A DNA stretch of 51,383 nt from JBFXDI01 sp050181295. GTDB taxonomy: Bacteria; Pseudomonadota; Alphaproteobacteria; Rhizobiales; Aestuariivirgaceae. A model generated the notes under the pieces. That model worked only from the letters and a program-made list of their open reading frames with translations. It did not search any database and was not told where the DNA came from. The translations under genes and the position numbers were made by a program. This document shows, in pieces, positions 33,019 through 41,216 of the stretch (positions are counted from its first letter, which is position 1; each line of letters opens with the position of its first letter). Where the stretch lies: NCBI GenBank assembly GCA_050181295.1, contig JBFXDI010000011.1:1-51383 (forward strand). The letters run 5' to 3'.

Positions 33019-33798
33019 ATGAGCAGCACCAGCGTTCTGATGTCCGAGCTGTCCTGGGCAGCGTATGCGCGCAGGGTGGCCGAAGGCGCCCCGGTCATCA
33101 TCCCCGTGGGCTCCACCGAGCAGCATGCGCCGCACCTGCCACTGGGCACGGATGCGCTGGTCGTGACGGAGGTCGCCAAGCGCGTCGCACGTCGTGTTGG
33201 CGCGCTGGTGGCTCCGACCGTCGCCTATGGCTACAAGTCGCAGCCCAAGAGCGGCGGCGGCAATCATTTCCCCGGTACGACCAGCCTGGACGGTGAGACG
33301 CTGGCCTTCACGATCCGCGACGTTCTGCGCGAGCTTGCCCGTCACGGCGTGCGCAAGGCCGTGGTTCTCGACGGCCATATGGAAAACGGCATGTTCCTCA
33401 CCGAGGGGATCGACCTCGCGCTGAGGGATCTTCGGGCCTGGGGTATCGAGGGCTTCAGCGTCATGAAGATGATCTTTTGCGAGACGGTGAAGCAGGAGAC
33501 CCTGGATCTCATCTTTCCCGACGGGTTCCCGGGCCTCGCGCTGGAGCATGCGGCCAACCTCGAAACCTCGATGATGCTCTATCTCTTCCCGCAGTTCGTC
33601 GACCGGGATTCGATCCCCAACGACCCGCCGCACGAGTTTCCGATCTATGACATCTATCCGACGCCCGAGGGGCACGTGCGGGCCAGCGGCGTTCTTTCCA
33701 CCGCCGCCGCCGCCACGCCGGAGTTCGGCAAGCTCCTTGTCGAGGAGTTCGAGGATCTAGTGTCCCGCTCCATCCGCGAGGCCTTCGCGATGGGATAG
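33019..33798 (+). CDS. Creatininase-type amidohydrolase (creatininase family)
   Basis: A 259-aa protein, the size of Pseudomonas creatininase (about 260). The metal ligands of that enzyme (E34, H36, D45, H120, E122) fall at the same numbers here: GSTEQHAPHLPLGTDAL and LDGHMENGMF. The HxEN motif is that of true creatininases rather than the NGHGGN of deformylase-like relatives. Further similarity is visible in TEGIDLALRDL and HAANLETSMML. The substrate-gate tryptophans (W154, W174) are replaced by Cys154 and Leu173, so a different cyclic or linear amide is likely. The family opens a lactam ring by hydrolysis at a dinuclear metal site in the cytoplasm. Start ATG 33019 lies 16 bases after the previous stop. 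Confidence 0.9.
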   Translation: MSSTSVLMSELSWAAYARRVAEGAPVIIPVGSTEQHAPHLPLGTDALVVTEVAKRVARRVGALVAPTVAYGYKSQPKSGGGNHFPGTTSLDGETLAFTIRDVLRELARHGVRKAVVLDGHMENGMFLTEGIDLALRDLRAWGIEGFSVMKMIFCETVKQETLDLIFPDGFPGLALEHAANLETSMMLYLFPQFVDRDSIPNDPPHEFPIYDIYPTPEGHVRASGVLSTAAAATPEFGKLLVEEFEDLVSRSIREAFAMG

Positions 33799-33836
33799 CT
33801 GGCATCCAGGATCGGGACCCCGGGGACATTCATCGC

Positions 33837-35111
33837 ATGCGCGAGCACGCAGAGCCGATCGCAGCCGCCGAGGAGATCGCGGCGGCCGTTCGGGCGAAGC
33901 AGAAATATCCGCAGGCGGCGGTCGAGGAAGCCGCGGAGAGGGTCCGCTCGGGCGACGACGGCCTTCGCGCCTGGGTCTGCCTCGATCCTCTTGCCGCGCG
34001 CAAGGCGCTTGATACGGGGCGCGGCGACGAACGGCTCGCCGGGGTGCCGTTCGGCGTCAAGGACCTGATCGACGTGGCCGGCCTTCCAAGCGCGCTCGGC
34101 CTTTCGGAGGACGAATACAAGCCCGCCGCCGCCCTCCGGAACGCGGCCGCCGTGCAGCGACTCGAGGCCGAAGGAGCGGTGGCGCTCGGCAAGACCGTCA
34201 CCTCGGCGCTCGCTTTCGACCGTCCGGGTCCTACCCGAAATCCCCTGGCGCTCGAGCGCACGCCCGGTGCCTCGTCCAGCGGCTCGGCTGCGGCGGTGGC
34301 GGCCGGAATGGTGCCGCTGGCGCTCGGCTCGCAGGCGGTCGGCTCGGTCATCCGGCCCGCTTCCTATTGCGGGGTGTGGGCCTTCGTGCCGAGCCGGGGC
34401 AGCGTTCCGTCCGAAGGCTCGCTTGTGCTCTCCCAGACGCTCGACCGGATCGGCGTCCTTGCGTCCTCCCCCTCCGGCCTCCGTCTTGCCGCGCAGGTCC
34501 TATGCTCCGAGGCCGACGAGCCGGCCCGGGACGGTCGGATCGCCGTGCTGGCCGGGGGTGAACTTGCCCAGCGGGCCGCAGAGCCCTCAGCTTGCCTGGC
34601 GCGGCTGGCCAGGACGTCTTCGGACACCCTTCGTCCACTCGAGCTCGATATCGACTGGTCGGCCGTGCTTGAGGCGACCCGCATTATCGCGGCATTCGAG
34701 TTCCACGCCAAGCTGGACGAGAAGCGTCCTCCGATCGCTTCGCTCGACATGCGGCTCATCGCTGCGCTGGCCCCGGCGAGACCTGACGAACAGGCCTATC
34801 GCGGCGCGCTTCAGTTCGGAGAGCGGTTGACGCAGGCGTGGGACCGCGCGGTGGCGGACTTCGATGCCGTGCTCCTGCCTTCCGCCGCGGACGAGGCCCC
34901 TGCGGGACCGCTCGACGACCAGGATCCTGCGCCGGCCGCGCTCGGCTCGCTGCTCGGGCTTCCCGCCGTGAATGTGCCGATCTTCACGTCGCGGTCGGGG
35001 CTTCCGTTAGGGTGCCAACTGCTGGGCCGCAGGAAGGCCGATCTCACCGCTGTCGCGCTCGCGGCGAGGCTTGCATCCGGAATCGCAGAACAGGAGAGGA
35101 GACACGCATGA
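33837..35111 (+). CDS. Amidase signature family enzyme
   Basis: A 424-aa amidase with the Ser-cisSer-Lys triad: K75 (PFGVKDLIDV), the cis-Ser in TPGASSSGSAAAVAAG (about S146-S148), and nucleophile S170 in LGSQAVGSVIRPASYCG. The variant GS.IRPASYCG occurs in a subgroup of amidases. The overall length is on the short side of the family. The start follows the creatininase-like gene by 38 bases and the stop overlaps the racemase-fold gene by four bases (ATGA). It would release ammonia or an amine from a linear amide late in the pathway. The substrate is inferred only in general terms. Confidence 0.92.
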   Translation: MREHAEPIAAAEEIAAAVRAKQKYPQAAVEEAAERVRSGDDGLRAWVCLDPLAARKALDTGRGDERLAGVPFGVKDLIDVAGLPSALGLSEDEYKPAAALRNAAAVQRLEAEGAVALGKTVTSALAFDRPGPTRNPLALERTPGASSSGSAAAVAAGMVPLALGSQAVGSVIRPASYCGVWAFVPSRGSVPSEGSLVLSQTLDRIGVLASSPSGLRLAAQVLCSEADEPARDGRIAVLAGGELAQRAAEPSACLARLARTSSDTLRPLELDIDWSAVLEATRIIAAFEFHAKLDEKRPPIASLDMRLIAALAPARPDEQAYRGALQFGERLTQAWDRAVADFDAVLLPSAADEAPAGPLDDQDPAPAALGSLLGLPAVNVPIFTSRSGLPLGCQLLGRRKADLTAVALAARLASGIAEQERRHA

Positions 35112-35902
35112 CACAAGCCCTAGAGGAGATTCGGTCCCGCCGTTTCGACACCCGCTTCGACCAGGGACGACATCATCGCGCGAAGCTCGGCTTCGTCGTG
35201 CTGGCGATGGAGCAGACCGTCGAGGACGACGTCTTCCGCCTCACCCCGGAAGGGGTCGGCGTGCATTTCTCCCGCGTGCCCATGTCGAGCATGGCGACCG
35301 TCGCGTCGCTCAAGACCATGGAGCCGGGAATCGAGGACGCGGCGCGCCTGATCCTGCCTGACGACAAGCTCGATGTCGTGAGCTACACCTGCAACTGCGG
35401 CACCATGGTGATCGGAGAAGACCGGGTGCTCTCGGCGTTGAAGCAGGCGAGGCCGGAGGCCGATCCCACGACCGTGATGACGAGCGTCGTCCGGGGGCTT
35501 CGCGCGGTGGGCGCCCGGCGCATCGTGGTGGCCACGCCCTACCTCGACGAGGTGAACGCGCATGTGCGCGCCTTCCTTATGAGCCATAGCTTCGAGGTGC
35601 TCGACCTTCAGGGGCTCAATCTCGGCAACAACAAGGAGATCGACTGCGTCGAGCCGAAGTTCCTGCAGGAATTCGCGGCTTCGCTCGACCGCGCGGATGC
35701 GGAGGCGGTGTTCCTGTGCTGCGGGGCGCTCCGGGCGCTCGACATCGTGGGGGCGCTGGAGGAGCAGGTCGGAAAGCCCGCAATAGTCAGCAACCAGGCC
35801 ATGATGTGGGACTGCCTGCGCTCGGCCGGCATCGAGGACCGGATCCCCGGCTACGGGCGACTGCTGCAGATGAGTGGCCGATCGGTCGGGCTCGCCGCCT
35901 GA
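35108..35902 (+). CDS. Asp/Glu racemase-fold enzyme, maleate isomerase/arylmalonate decarboxylase group
   Basis: A 264-aa protein beginning at ATG 35108. The two catalytic cysteine regions of the family are present: C95/C97 in YTCNCGTMVIGE and C204/C205 in FLCCGALRALDI. Other shared segments are RIVVATPYLDEVNAHVRAF and KPAIVSNQAMMWDCLRSAG, as in maleate cis-trans isomerases, arylmalonate decarboxylases and EutA. It is the last gene of the 12-gene rightward run and is translationally coupled to the amidase. If the amidase product is a maleate-like half-amide or diacid, isomerization to fumarate would feed the TCA cycle. That pathway step is a hypothesis. The AKR gene after it is on the opposite strand. 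Confidence 0.88.
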   Translation: MTQALEEIRSRRFDTRFDQGRHHRAKLGFVVLAMEQTVEDDVFRLTPEGVGVHFSRVPMSSMATVASLKTMEPGIEDAARLILPDDKLDVVSYTCNCGTMVIGEDRVLSALKQARPEADPTTVMTSVVRGLRAVGARRIVVATPYLDEVNAHVRAFLMSHSFEVLDLQGLNLGNNKEIDCVEPKFLQEFAASLDRADAEAVFLCCGALRALDIVGALEEQVGKPAIVSNQAMMWDCLRSAGIEDRIPGYGRLLQMSGRSVGLAA

Positions 35903-35945
35903 GGCTCAGGGCCATGCTGGCTCCCAGGCGTGCCCATTCCCGCGA

Positions 35946-37001
35946 TCAGTCGCGATGACGGAGACCCGCCTGGGGGACGGGAGGCGTGTTGCGCTCCGCA
36001 TAGACGGTCCACTGATGCCAGTAGGGATAGGTCGGCGGTTCGGCGCTGGCGTCGTCAAGCCGCCGCATCTGCCCGGTGTCGAGCGCGAAGTCGCCGGCGC
36101 CGAGATTGGCGCGCAGCTGCGCCTCGTCGCGTGCGCCCATGATGACGGTCGCCACGGTCGGTCGCTGCATCACCCAGTTCAGCGCCACCTGCGACACGCT
36201 GCAGCCGGTCTCGCCAGCGATCGCCTCCAGCGTCTCGACCAGCGCGTAGAACCGTTCCTTCGGCATGCGGCTCGGAAGGCTGCCCAGGGCCTGGCTGCGG
36301 CTTCCCTCGGGCGTGGGCCGGCCGCGTCCAAACTTGCCGGAGAGCAGCCCGCCGGCGAGAGGACTCCAGACCACGGTTCCGACGCCCTCCTCGAGGGCCA
36401 GTGGCATGAGCTCCCACTCGAACTCGCGCGCCAGCAGCGAGTAGTAGGCCTGGTGCGCCACATAGCGGGGCCGGCTGTTCCGGTCCGCGAGGCCCAGCGA
36501 CTTCATCAGGTGCCATCCGGAGAAGTTCGAGCAACCGACATAGCGGACCTTGCCGGCACGCACGAGCATGTCGAGCGCGTCGAGCGTCTCCTCAACCGGC
36601 GTCATGGGGTCGAAGCCGTGCATCTGCCAGAGGTCAATGTAGTTGGTGCCGAGCCGGCGGAGGCTCGCTTCGCAGGCGGTGATGAGATGAGCTCTGGACG
36701 AGCCGACATCATTGGGGCCGTCGCCCGTCCGGAAGCTTGCCTTGGTGGAGACCAGCACCTTGTCGCGCCGCCCAGACATCGCCTTGCCGAGGATCTCCTC
36801 CGCGAGGCCGCGGGAATAGGAATCGGCGCAGTCGAAAAGCGTGATGCCGGCGTCGAGCGCGATGTCGAGGAGGCGCGTCGCGCCATTGGCGTCGGTCGCG
36901 CCCCAGGCACGGAAGAACGCGTCCCCGCCGCCGAACGTGGCGGTGCCGAGGCTCAGCGGAGGCACCAGCAGTCCCGAGCGCCCAAGCCGTCGGCTCTTCA
37001 T
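35946..37001 (-). CDS. Aldo/keto reductase
   Basis: A 351-aa NADPH-dependent (beta/alpha)8 oxidoreductase. The catalytic tetrad is D57 (LFDCADS), Y62 (DSYSRGLAEE), K87 (VSTKASF) and H128 (DLWQMHGFD). The YVGCSNFSGWHL and WSPLAGGLLSGKFGRG segments are typical of the large AKR group that includes YajO/Gfo-like and general stress reductases. It is divergent from the amidohydrolase-2 gene, with 49 bases between starts, suggesting a shared control region. It ends 43 bases from the convergent racemase-fold gene. The aldehyde or ketone substrate is unknown. Confidence 0.94.
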   Translation of the reverse strand: MKSRRLGRSGLLVPPLSLGTATFGGGDAFFRAWGATDANGATRLLDIALDAGITLFDCADSYSRGLAEEILGKAMSGRRDKVLVSTKASFRTGDGPNDVGSSRAHLITACEASLRRLGTNYIDLWQMHGFDPMTPVEETLDALDMLVRAGKVRYVGCSNFSGWHLMKSLGLADRNSRPRYVAHQAYYSLLAREFEWELMPLALEEGVGTVVWSPLAGGLLSGKFGRGRPTPEGSRSQALGSLPSRMPKERFYALVETLEAIAGETGCSVSQVALNWVMQRPTVATVIMGARDEAQLRANLGAGDFALDTGQMRRLDDASAEPPTYPYWHQWTVYAERNTPPVPQAGLRHRD

Positions 37002-37050
37002 TCCTCTATCCTTCCATCAACCGGCTCAGCCAAGCAGGAGTTCTCATTCC

Positions 37051-37980
37051 ATGAGTCCCGTCAAGGTCGACATGCACATCCACTTCTATCCCTCCGCCGA
37101 GATTGGGCTCGCCGACAAGGAGTATGAGATCTGGGAGTACGGCAAGCATGCCGACGTGCGGCTTAGCCGATGCGCCGGCACAGTCTCCGAGCTTCTGGAG
37201 TCGATGCAGTCCTCCGGCATCTCGAAGGGCGTCGTGCTCATCTACTTCATGGGGCGGTGGAGGCGGCAGGCCGCGATCGCCCGCCATGGCTCGCCGATGT
37301 CGGCGGACGCCATGGCGGCCATCGACGCGCAGCTCCTGCAGGAGCTGGAGGCCGGCAACAGATGGGGCTGCGAGGTGTCTCGTGCGCACCCGGAGATCGC
37401 GACCTTCGTCACCGTCGACCTGAATTTCCAGTCGGCCGAGGAGGCCGCGGCGCATGTCGAGGAGATGGTCGAGAAGCACGGGGCGCGGGGGCTCAAGCTG
37501 CACGGCTCGATGCAGGGCTTCTCCATGGGGGACAAGCGGCTGTGGCCGACCTACGCGCTCTGCGAGCGGCTGGGCCTTCCGATCCTCGGCCATGCGGGGC
37601 CGGACCGGGATGGAAAGGCATTCGCGGAGCCCCAGGCTTTCGAGGCGATGCTCGCGGCATTCCCGAAGCTCAGGGTGGTCCTCGCGCACATGGGAGGAGC
37701 GGCCTGGAAGCAGTCGGCGGGAGTTGCCGCCCGGCATCCGAATGCGTTCTTCGACTGCTCCGAGATCATCGAATGGACCGGCTCGCCCAACGGACCCACG
37801 GACAAGCAGTTGGTGAGCCTCATTCGCGAGGTCGGCGTCGAGCGCGTCATGATGGGCTCCGACTTCCCGTGGTACGACCTCGATCATACGGTCGAGCGCG
37901 TGATGGAGCTGCCCGGCCTTTCAGCGGCCGAGCGGGAGGCTATCATGGGCGCCAACGCGATACGCATACTGGGTCTTTGA
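37051..37980 (+). CDS. Amidohydrolase-2 family protein (ACMSD-like TIM-barrel hydrolase or decarboxylase)
   Basis: A 309-aa protein; ATG 37051 places the metal motif at residue 9 (VDMHIHFYPS, H9 and H11). Later metal-site residues are in GLKLHGSMQGFSMG, ILGHAGPDRD, VVLAHMGGAAWKQS and MMGSDFPWYD (Asp). The family includes aminocarboxymuconate semialdehyde decarboxylase, resorcylate decarboxylases and lactonases. An insert of about 60 residues (FMGRWRRQAAIARHGSPMSA onward) follows strand 2. The gene sits alone between the AKR and GMC genes on the other strand. Decarboxylation or hydrolysis of a pathway intermediate is possible; the sequence does not settle which. Confidence 0.87.
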   Translation: MSPVKVDMHIHFYPSAEIGLADKEYEIWEYGKHADVRLSRCAGTVSELLESMQSSGISKGVVLIYFMGRWRRQAAIARHGSPMSADAMAAIDAQLLQELEAGNRWGCEVSRAHPEIATFVTVDLNFQSAEEAAAHVEEMVEKHGARGLKLHGSMQGFSMGDKRLWPTYALCERLGLPILGHAGPDRDGKAFAEPQAFEAMLAAFPKLRVVLAHMGGAAWKQSAGVAARHPNAFFDCSEIIEWTGSPNGPTDKQLVSLIREVGVERVMMGSDFPWYDLDHTVERVMELPGLSAAEREAIMGANAIRILGL

Positions 37981-37986
37981 ACGGCG

Positions 37987-39648
37987 TCACTGCAGCGCGG
38001 CGGCCGACGGCCCAGAGCGGCGTTCGAGCTCCGCTTCGGGCAGGCCCGGACAACGGTTGCCGCGGATCAGGTCCGAGGCCTTCTCGGCGATCATGATCGT
38101 GGGGGCGTTCGTGTTTCCGGTCGTGATGCTGGGCATGACCGATGCATCGACCACGCGAAGGCCCTCGACGCCCCGCACCCGGCATTGGGGGTCGACCACT
38201 GCATCCTCATCCATGCCCATGCGGCAGGTGCCGCTGGCATGGTGGCCGGTGACGGCATGCTCGCGGATGAAGGCGTCGACGGCTTCGGGGCTGCGGGCCG
38301 CATCGCCGGGCAGCAACTCGAGGCCACGGAAAGGATCGAAGGCGGGCTGTGCGAAGAACTCGCGTGCGAGCCTGATGCCGGCTCGCATCGCCTGCCAGTC
38401 GTGCGGGTGGCTCATGTAGTTCGGGTCGATCACCGGCGGATCGGAGGGATCGGCCGAGCGCAGGCGCACGCTGCCGCGCGCCTTAGGCCGCGAGACGGCG
38501 ACGATGCACTGGTAGCCGTGCTCCTTCGGCGCATTCGCGCTGTGATCGGGCAGGCAGATCGGCATGAAATGGTACTGGAGGTCGGGATGCTCCACGTCCG
38601 GCCTGGAGCGCAGGAAGGCTCCCGCTTCGAAATGGCTGCTCGCGGCCGCCCCGGTCCGGGTCAGCAGCCATTGCAGGGCGACGCCGGCGCGCGGGATGGG
38701 CCTGTAGAGGCCGTAGAGGGAGACGGGCTGCGAGCTCGCATGGCAGATCGCGACCTCCAGGTGGTCCTGCAGGTTGCGGCCGACGCCGGGCAGGGCGACG
38801 GTGACCGGGATCCCGGCCGCGTGAAGCTCCTCCGCAGGGCCAATGCCCGACAGGAGGAGCAGCTTGGGCGAGTTGATGGCGCCCGATGCGACGATCACCT
38901 CCCTCCGCGCCCGAACGGAGACCGCGCGGCCGCGCCGCCTGTAGGCCAGGCCGACGGCGCGACCCTTCTCGATCAGGATCCGCTCCGCGAGCGCGCCGGT
39001 CGTGACGGTGAGATTGGGCCGGCCCCTGGCGGCGCGCAGGAAGGAGCGGGCGGTGCTGCATCGCCGTCCGCCGTCGATGGTCAGGTCGATGCGGCCGAAG
39101 CCTTCCTGCTCGGCGCCGTTGAAATCGGAGGTCGCGGGATGGCCGGCCTGCCGGCCGGCTTCCAGGAACGCGTCGTAGAGCGGGTTCTGGTAACGGGACT
39201 TCATGACCCGGAGCGGGCCCTCGGTGCCGTGGAAAGCGTCCCTGCGCGAGGCATGCCCCTCGGCGCGCCTGAAATAGGGCAGGATTTCGTCATAGGACCA
39301 GCCCGCGGCTCCCTCGGAGGCCCAGCGATCATAGTCGAGGCGATTGCCGCGGATATAGACCATGCCGTTGATGGAGGACGATCCGCCGAGGACCTTGCCG
39401 CGGGGGATCGACAGGCGGCGGTTGTTCAGGTGCGGCTGCGGCTCGGTCTGGTAGTTCCAGTTGTTGCGCCGCGAATCCAGGAGCGCGCCGGCGGCGCCCG
39501 GCACGTGGATATAGGGGTTCCAGTCGGCTCCTCCGGCCTCGAGAAGCAGCACCGTCACGTCCGGCGATTCCGTGAGGCGGGAGGCGAGCACGCAGCCCGC
39601 CGATCCCGCACCCGCGATCACAAAGTCGAATGTTTGCGTGACGCTCAT
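37987..39648 (-). CDS. GMC-family FAD oxidoreductase (choline/alcohol dehydrogenase-like)
   Basis: A 553-aa flavoprotein. The N-terminal FAD-binding motif is FVIAGAGSAGCVLASRL, followed by the GMC signature GKVLGGSSSINGMVYIRGN and NSPKLLLLSGIGP. The C-terminal active-site His lies in HHASGTCRMG, ending with TGNTNAPTIMIAEKAS. ATG at 39648 is preferred over the upstream start because GGGGTGAC directly precedes it. Such enzymes oxidise primary alcohols (choline, PEG, glucose, polyols) to aldehydes. The adjacent AKR could work on the same aldehyde/alcohol pair. Its 3' end is 6 bases from the convergent amidohydrolase-2 gene. Confidence 0.94.
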   Translation of the reverse strand: MSVTQTFDFVIAGAGSAGCVLASRLTESPDVTVLLLEAGGADWNPYIHVPGAAGALLDSRRNNWNYQTEPQPHLNNRRLSIPRGKVLGGSSSINGMVYIRGNRLDYDRWASEGAAGWSYDEILPYFRRAEGHASRRDAFHGTEGPLRVMKSRYQNPLYDAFLEAGRQAGHPATSDFNGAEQEGFGRIDLTIDGGRRCSTARSFLRAARGRPNLTVTTGALAERILIEKGRAVGLAYRRRGRAVSVRARREVIVASGAINSPKLLLLSGIGPAEELHAAGIPVTVALPGVGRNLQDHLEVAICHASSQPVSLYGLYRPIPRAGVALQWLLTRTGAAASSHFEAGAFLRSRPDVEHPDLQYHFMPICLPDHSANAPKEHGYQCIVAVSRPKARGSVRLRSADPSDPPVIDPNYMSHPHDWQAMRAGIRLAREFFAQPAFDPFRGLELLPGDAARSPEAVDAFIREHAVTGHHASGTCRMGMDEDAVVDPQCRVRGVEGLRVVDASVMPSITTGNTNAPTIMIAEKASDLIRGNRCPGLPEAELERRSGPSAAALQ

Positions 39649-40010
39649 GTCACCCCGCCATCCTGACGTCGCCGGATTGAGGCGCATGACGGCCTCGCAT
39701 TCCCTCGGTACCGGATGAGCCTCCGATCTTGAATAGGAATGGATCGAAATGTGCTTGCCGCTTTTTCAATGCGGCAAGCACACCGGGAAAACTTACAAGT
39801 TCACGCTCCGGCAACATGGCAGCGCGCCAGTAACTTCGCCCGCTATAGTCAGACGACGGACGGCTCGCGGCGATGGAAAGCTAGGTCTGTACGGGTCTTC
39901 CATCGCTGCGAGAATCCGAGACTCCTTCCATGATTCCGTCCGGGTCGCGCACGATCATGCCGCATGGTGCATCATCCCGCCGCGCGCAGTCGCGGAACCG
40001 ACCTCCGAGC
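39649..40010. other. Non-coding interval upstream of the GMC gene
   Basis: No convincing gene is seen in these 362 bases. Short open frames exist but none has a good ribosome site or recognisable protein. The interval must hold the leftward promoter of the GMC gene, and it contains the perfect inverted repeat at 39751-39781. The part nearest 40010 is the 3' flank of the TetR gene. Confidence 0.6.
39751..39781. repeat. Perfect 11-base inverted repeat upstream of the GMC gene
   Basis: GTGCTTGCCGC (39751-39761) and GCGGCAAGCAC (39771-39781) are exact reverse complements with a 9-base T-rich spacer. It lies 103 bases upstream of the GMC start, suiting an operator or a stable hairpin. No T-run follows on either strand, so an intrinsic terminator is less likely. 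Confidence 0.6.
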
Positions 40011-40727
40011 TCATCGTGGCAGCGCGCCGTCCTCGCTGTGCGTCAGATAGGTGATGAGAAGATTGGAGACGACGGCCTTGCGCCTGGCCAGCCATTGGGA
40101 ATCGGCGAAGTTGCGCTGGAACATGCTGCCGAGCGTATGGCGGTTGGAGATATGGATGAAACAAAGGCCGAGAATCGAGATGTAGAGGCTTTCCGCGTCT
40201 ATCGACAGGTGGAAGACATCCTCCTCCTGTCCCCGTTTCAGGATCGATTCGAGCGATTTGACCAGCGGCCTCGTCATCTGCGGGATGACCTTGGACTTGC
40301 GGACCATCTTTCCCATCATGAGGTTCTCTCCCATGATGAGCCGGACGAAATGCGGATCCGTGGCGAGGAAGTCGAAGGTGAGTTCGATCAGGCGCCGCAT
40401 GCCCGTGACGGGATCGACATCGCTGAGATCGAGCCTCTGCTCCTGCTCGCGGATCCCGCGATAGGACCTTTCCAGGGCGGCGAGATAGAGGGCGTCCTTG
40501 TTGCCGAAATAGTGATAGATCATTCGTACGTTGATCCGCGCGGCCCGCGAGATGCGGTCGATGCGGCCGCCGCTATAGCCATGGGCGGCAAATTCTGTCA
40601 GCGCCACTTGCAGAATTCGCTCGCGTGTCGCCGCGCTGTCGCGCTTGGGGGCGAGCTTGGGCCGACCCGCAGACCGCCGCGCCTTGGCCGGCGCCGCCGT
40701 CATGCTGTTGTTTGGATTTCTGATCAT
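40011..40727 (-). CDS. TetR-family transcriptional regulator
   Basis: A regulator of about 238 aa. The N-terminal helix-turn-helix (RERILQVALTEFAAHGYSGG, then RISRAARINVRMIYHYFGNK) is classic TetR. The all-helical ligand domain follows (MRRLIELTFDFLATDPHFVR). The frame is open up to 40787, but that part overlaps a strong inverted repeat. The ATG at 40727 (AGGGGG about 12 bases upstream) or 40703 is therefore preferred. A basic Arg/Lys-rich arm (KARRSAGRPKLAPKRD) precedes the HTH. It follows the amidase and HpxZ-like genes on the same strand and probably controls them or itself. The effector is unknown. Confidence 0.92.
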   Translation of the reverse strand: MIRNPNNSMTAAPAKARRSAGRPKLAPKRDSAATRERILQVALTEFAAHGYSGGRIDRISRAARINVRMIYHYFGNKDALYLAALERSYRGIREQEQRLDLSDVDPVTGMRRLIELTFDFLATDPHFVRLIMGENLMMGKMVRKSKVIPQMTRPLVKSLESILKRGQEEDVFHLSIDAESLYISILGLCFIHISNRHTLGSMFQRNFADSQWLARRKAVVSNLLITYLTHSEDGALPR

Positions 40728-40761
40728 TGCGAGGAAGGCCCCCCTGTGGCTCATCGGATGA

Positions 40762-40787
40762 TTGCCGATGACACCGGTCATCGGCAA
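40762..40787. promoter_or_regulatory. Perfect 11-base inverted repeat, candidate TetR operator
   Basis: TTGCCGATGAC (40762-40772) and GTCATCGGCAA (40777-40787) are exact reverse complements with a 4-base spacer. A third half-site, TCATCGG, lies just to the left (about 40751-40757). The repeat sits between the HpxZ-like gene end (40807) and the preferred TetR start (40727), fitting an autoregulatory operator. A hairpin terminator for the upstream genes is an alternative, but no T-run follows on the minus strand. Confidence 0.55.
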
Positions 40788-40806
40788 ACACCGAGCTGTG
40801 AAGGCC

Positions 40807-41211
40807 CTATTTTCCCCTCTCTGCGGATGCCGGCATCGACGAGACGTGCGCGCTGACCACCTTCCAGCCCTCCGGCATGCGCACCCAGCTCTGGCTCTGC
40901 CGCCCGACCCCAGGGGCGCCGTTCCGCTCGAACTCGAGATTGGCCGTAGCGAACTGCGTACCGAAGGTAGTCACCACAAGCTGCCGGATCGTGCGGGGCA
41001 GTCCCTTAGTGTCCCGCGCTCTGCGAAATGCCGCGATCTCCTCCGTCCCGTAGAGCATCTCGGTTGCGCCGTAACGGATCGTATGCTGGCTGGCCCAGAA
41101 TAGTTCATCGAGCACGGGAACATCGTTCGCCACCAAAGCCCTCTCGTAGCGCATGACCGCCGCCATCACCTCGGCGTGGACGTCGGGGAGATTGATATGC
41201 ATATCCGTCAT
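40807..41211 (-). CDS. HpxZ/AtzH-like NTF2-fold protein (DUF3225)
   Basis: A 134-aa protein with the SnoaL/NTF2 cone fold. From memory, its sequence follows the HpxZ/AtzH family almost throughout: INLPDVHAEVMAAVMRYERA, LDELFWASQHTIRYGATEML, IAAFRRARDTKGLPRTIRQL, VGRQSQSWVRMPEGW. The family is found with AtzE-type amidases in cyanurate/oxalurate catabolism, and AtzH itself hydrolyses a dicarboxyurea intermediate. ATG 41211 lies 5 bases after the amidase stop, so the two are co-translated. A frame open further upstream only shadows the amidase. The pairing supports a ureide- or carbamate-like substrate for this block. Confidence 0.88.
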   Translation of the reverse strand: MTDMHINLPDVHAEVMAAVMRYERALVANDVPVLDELFWASQHTIRYGATEMLYGTEEIAAFRRARDTKGLPRTIRQLVVTTFGTQFATANLEFERNGAPGVGRQSQSWVRMPEGWKVVSAHVSSMPASAERGK

Positions 41212-41216
41212 GGGAT

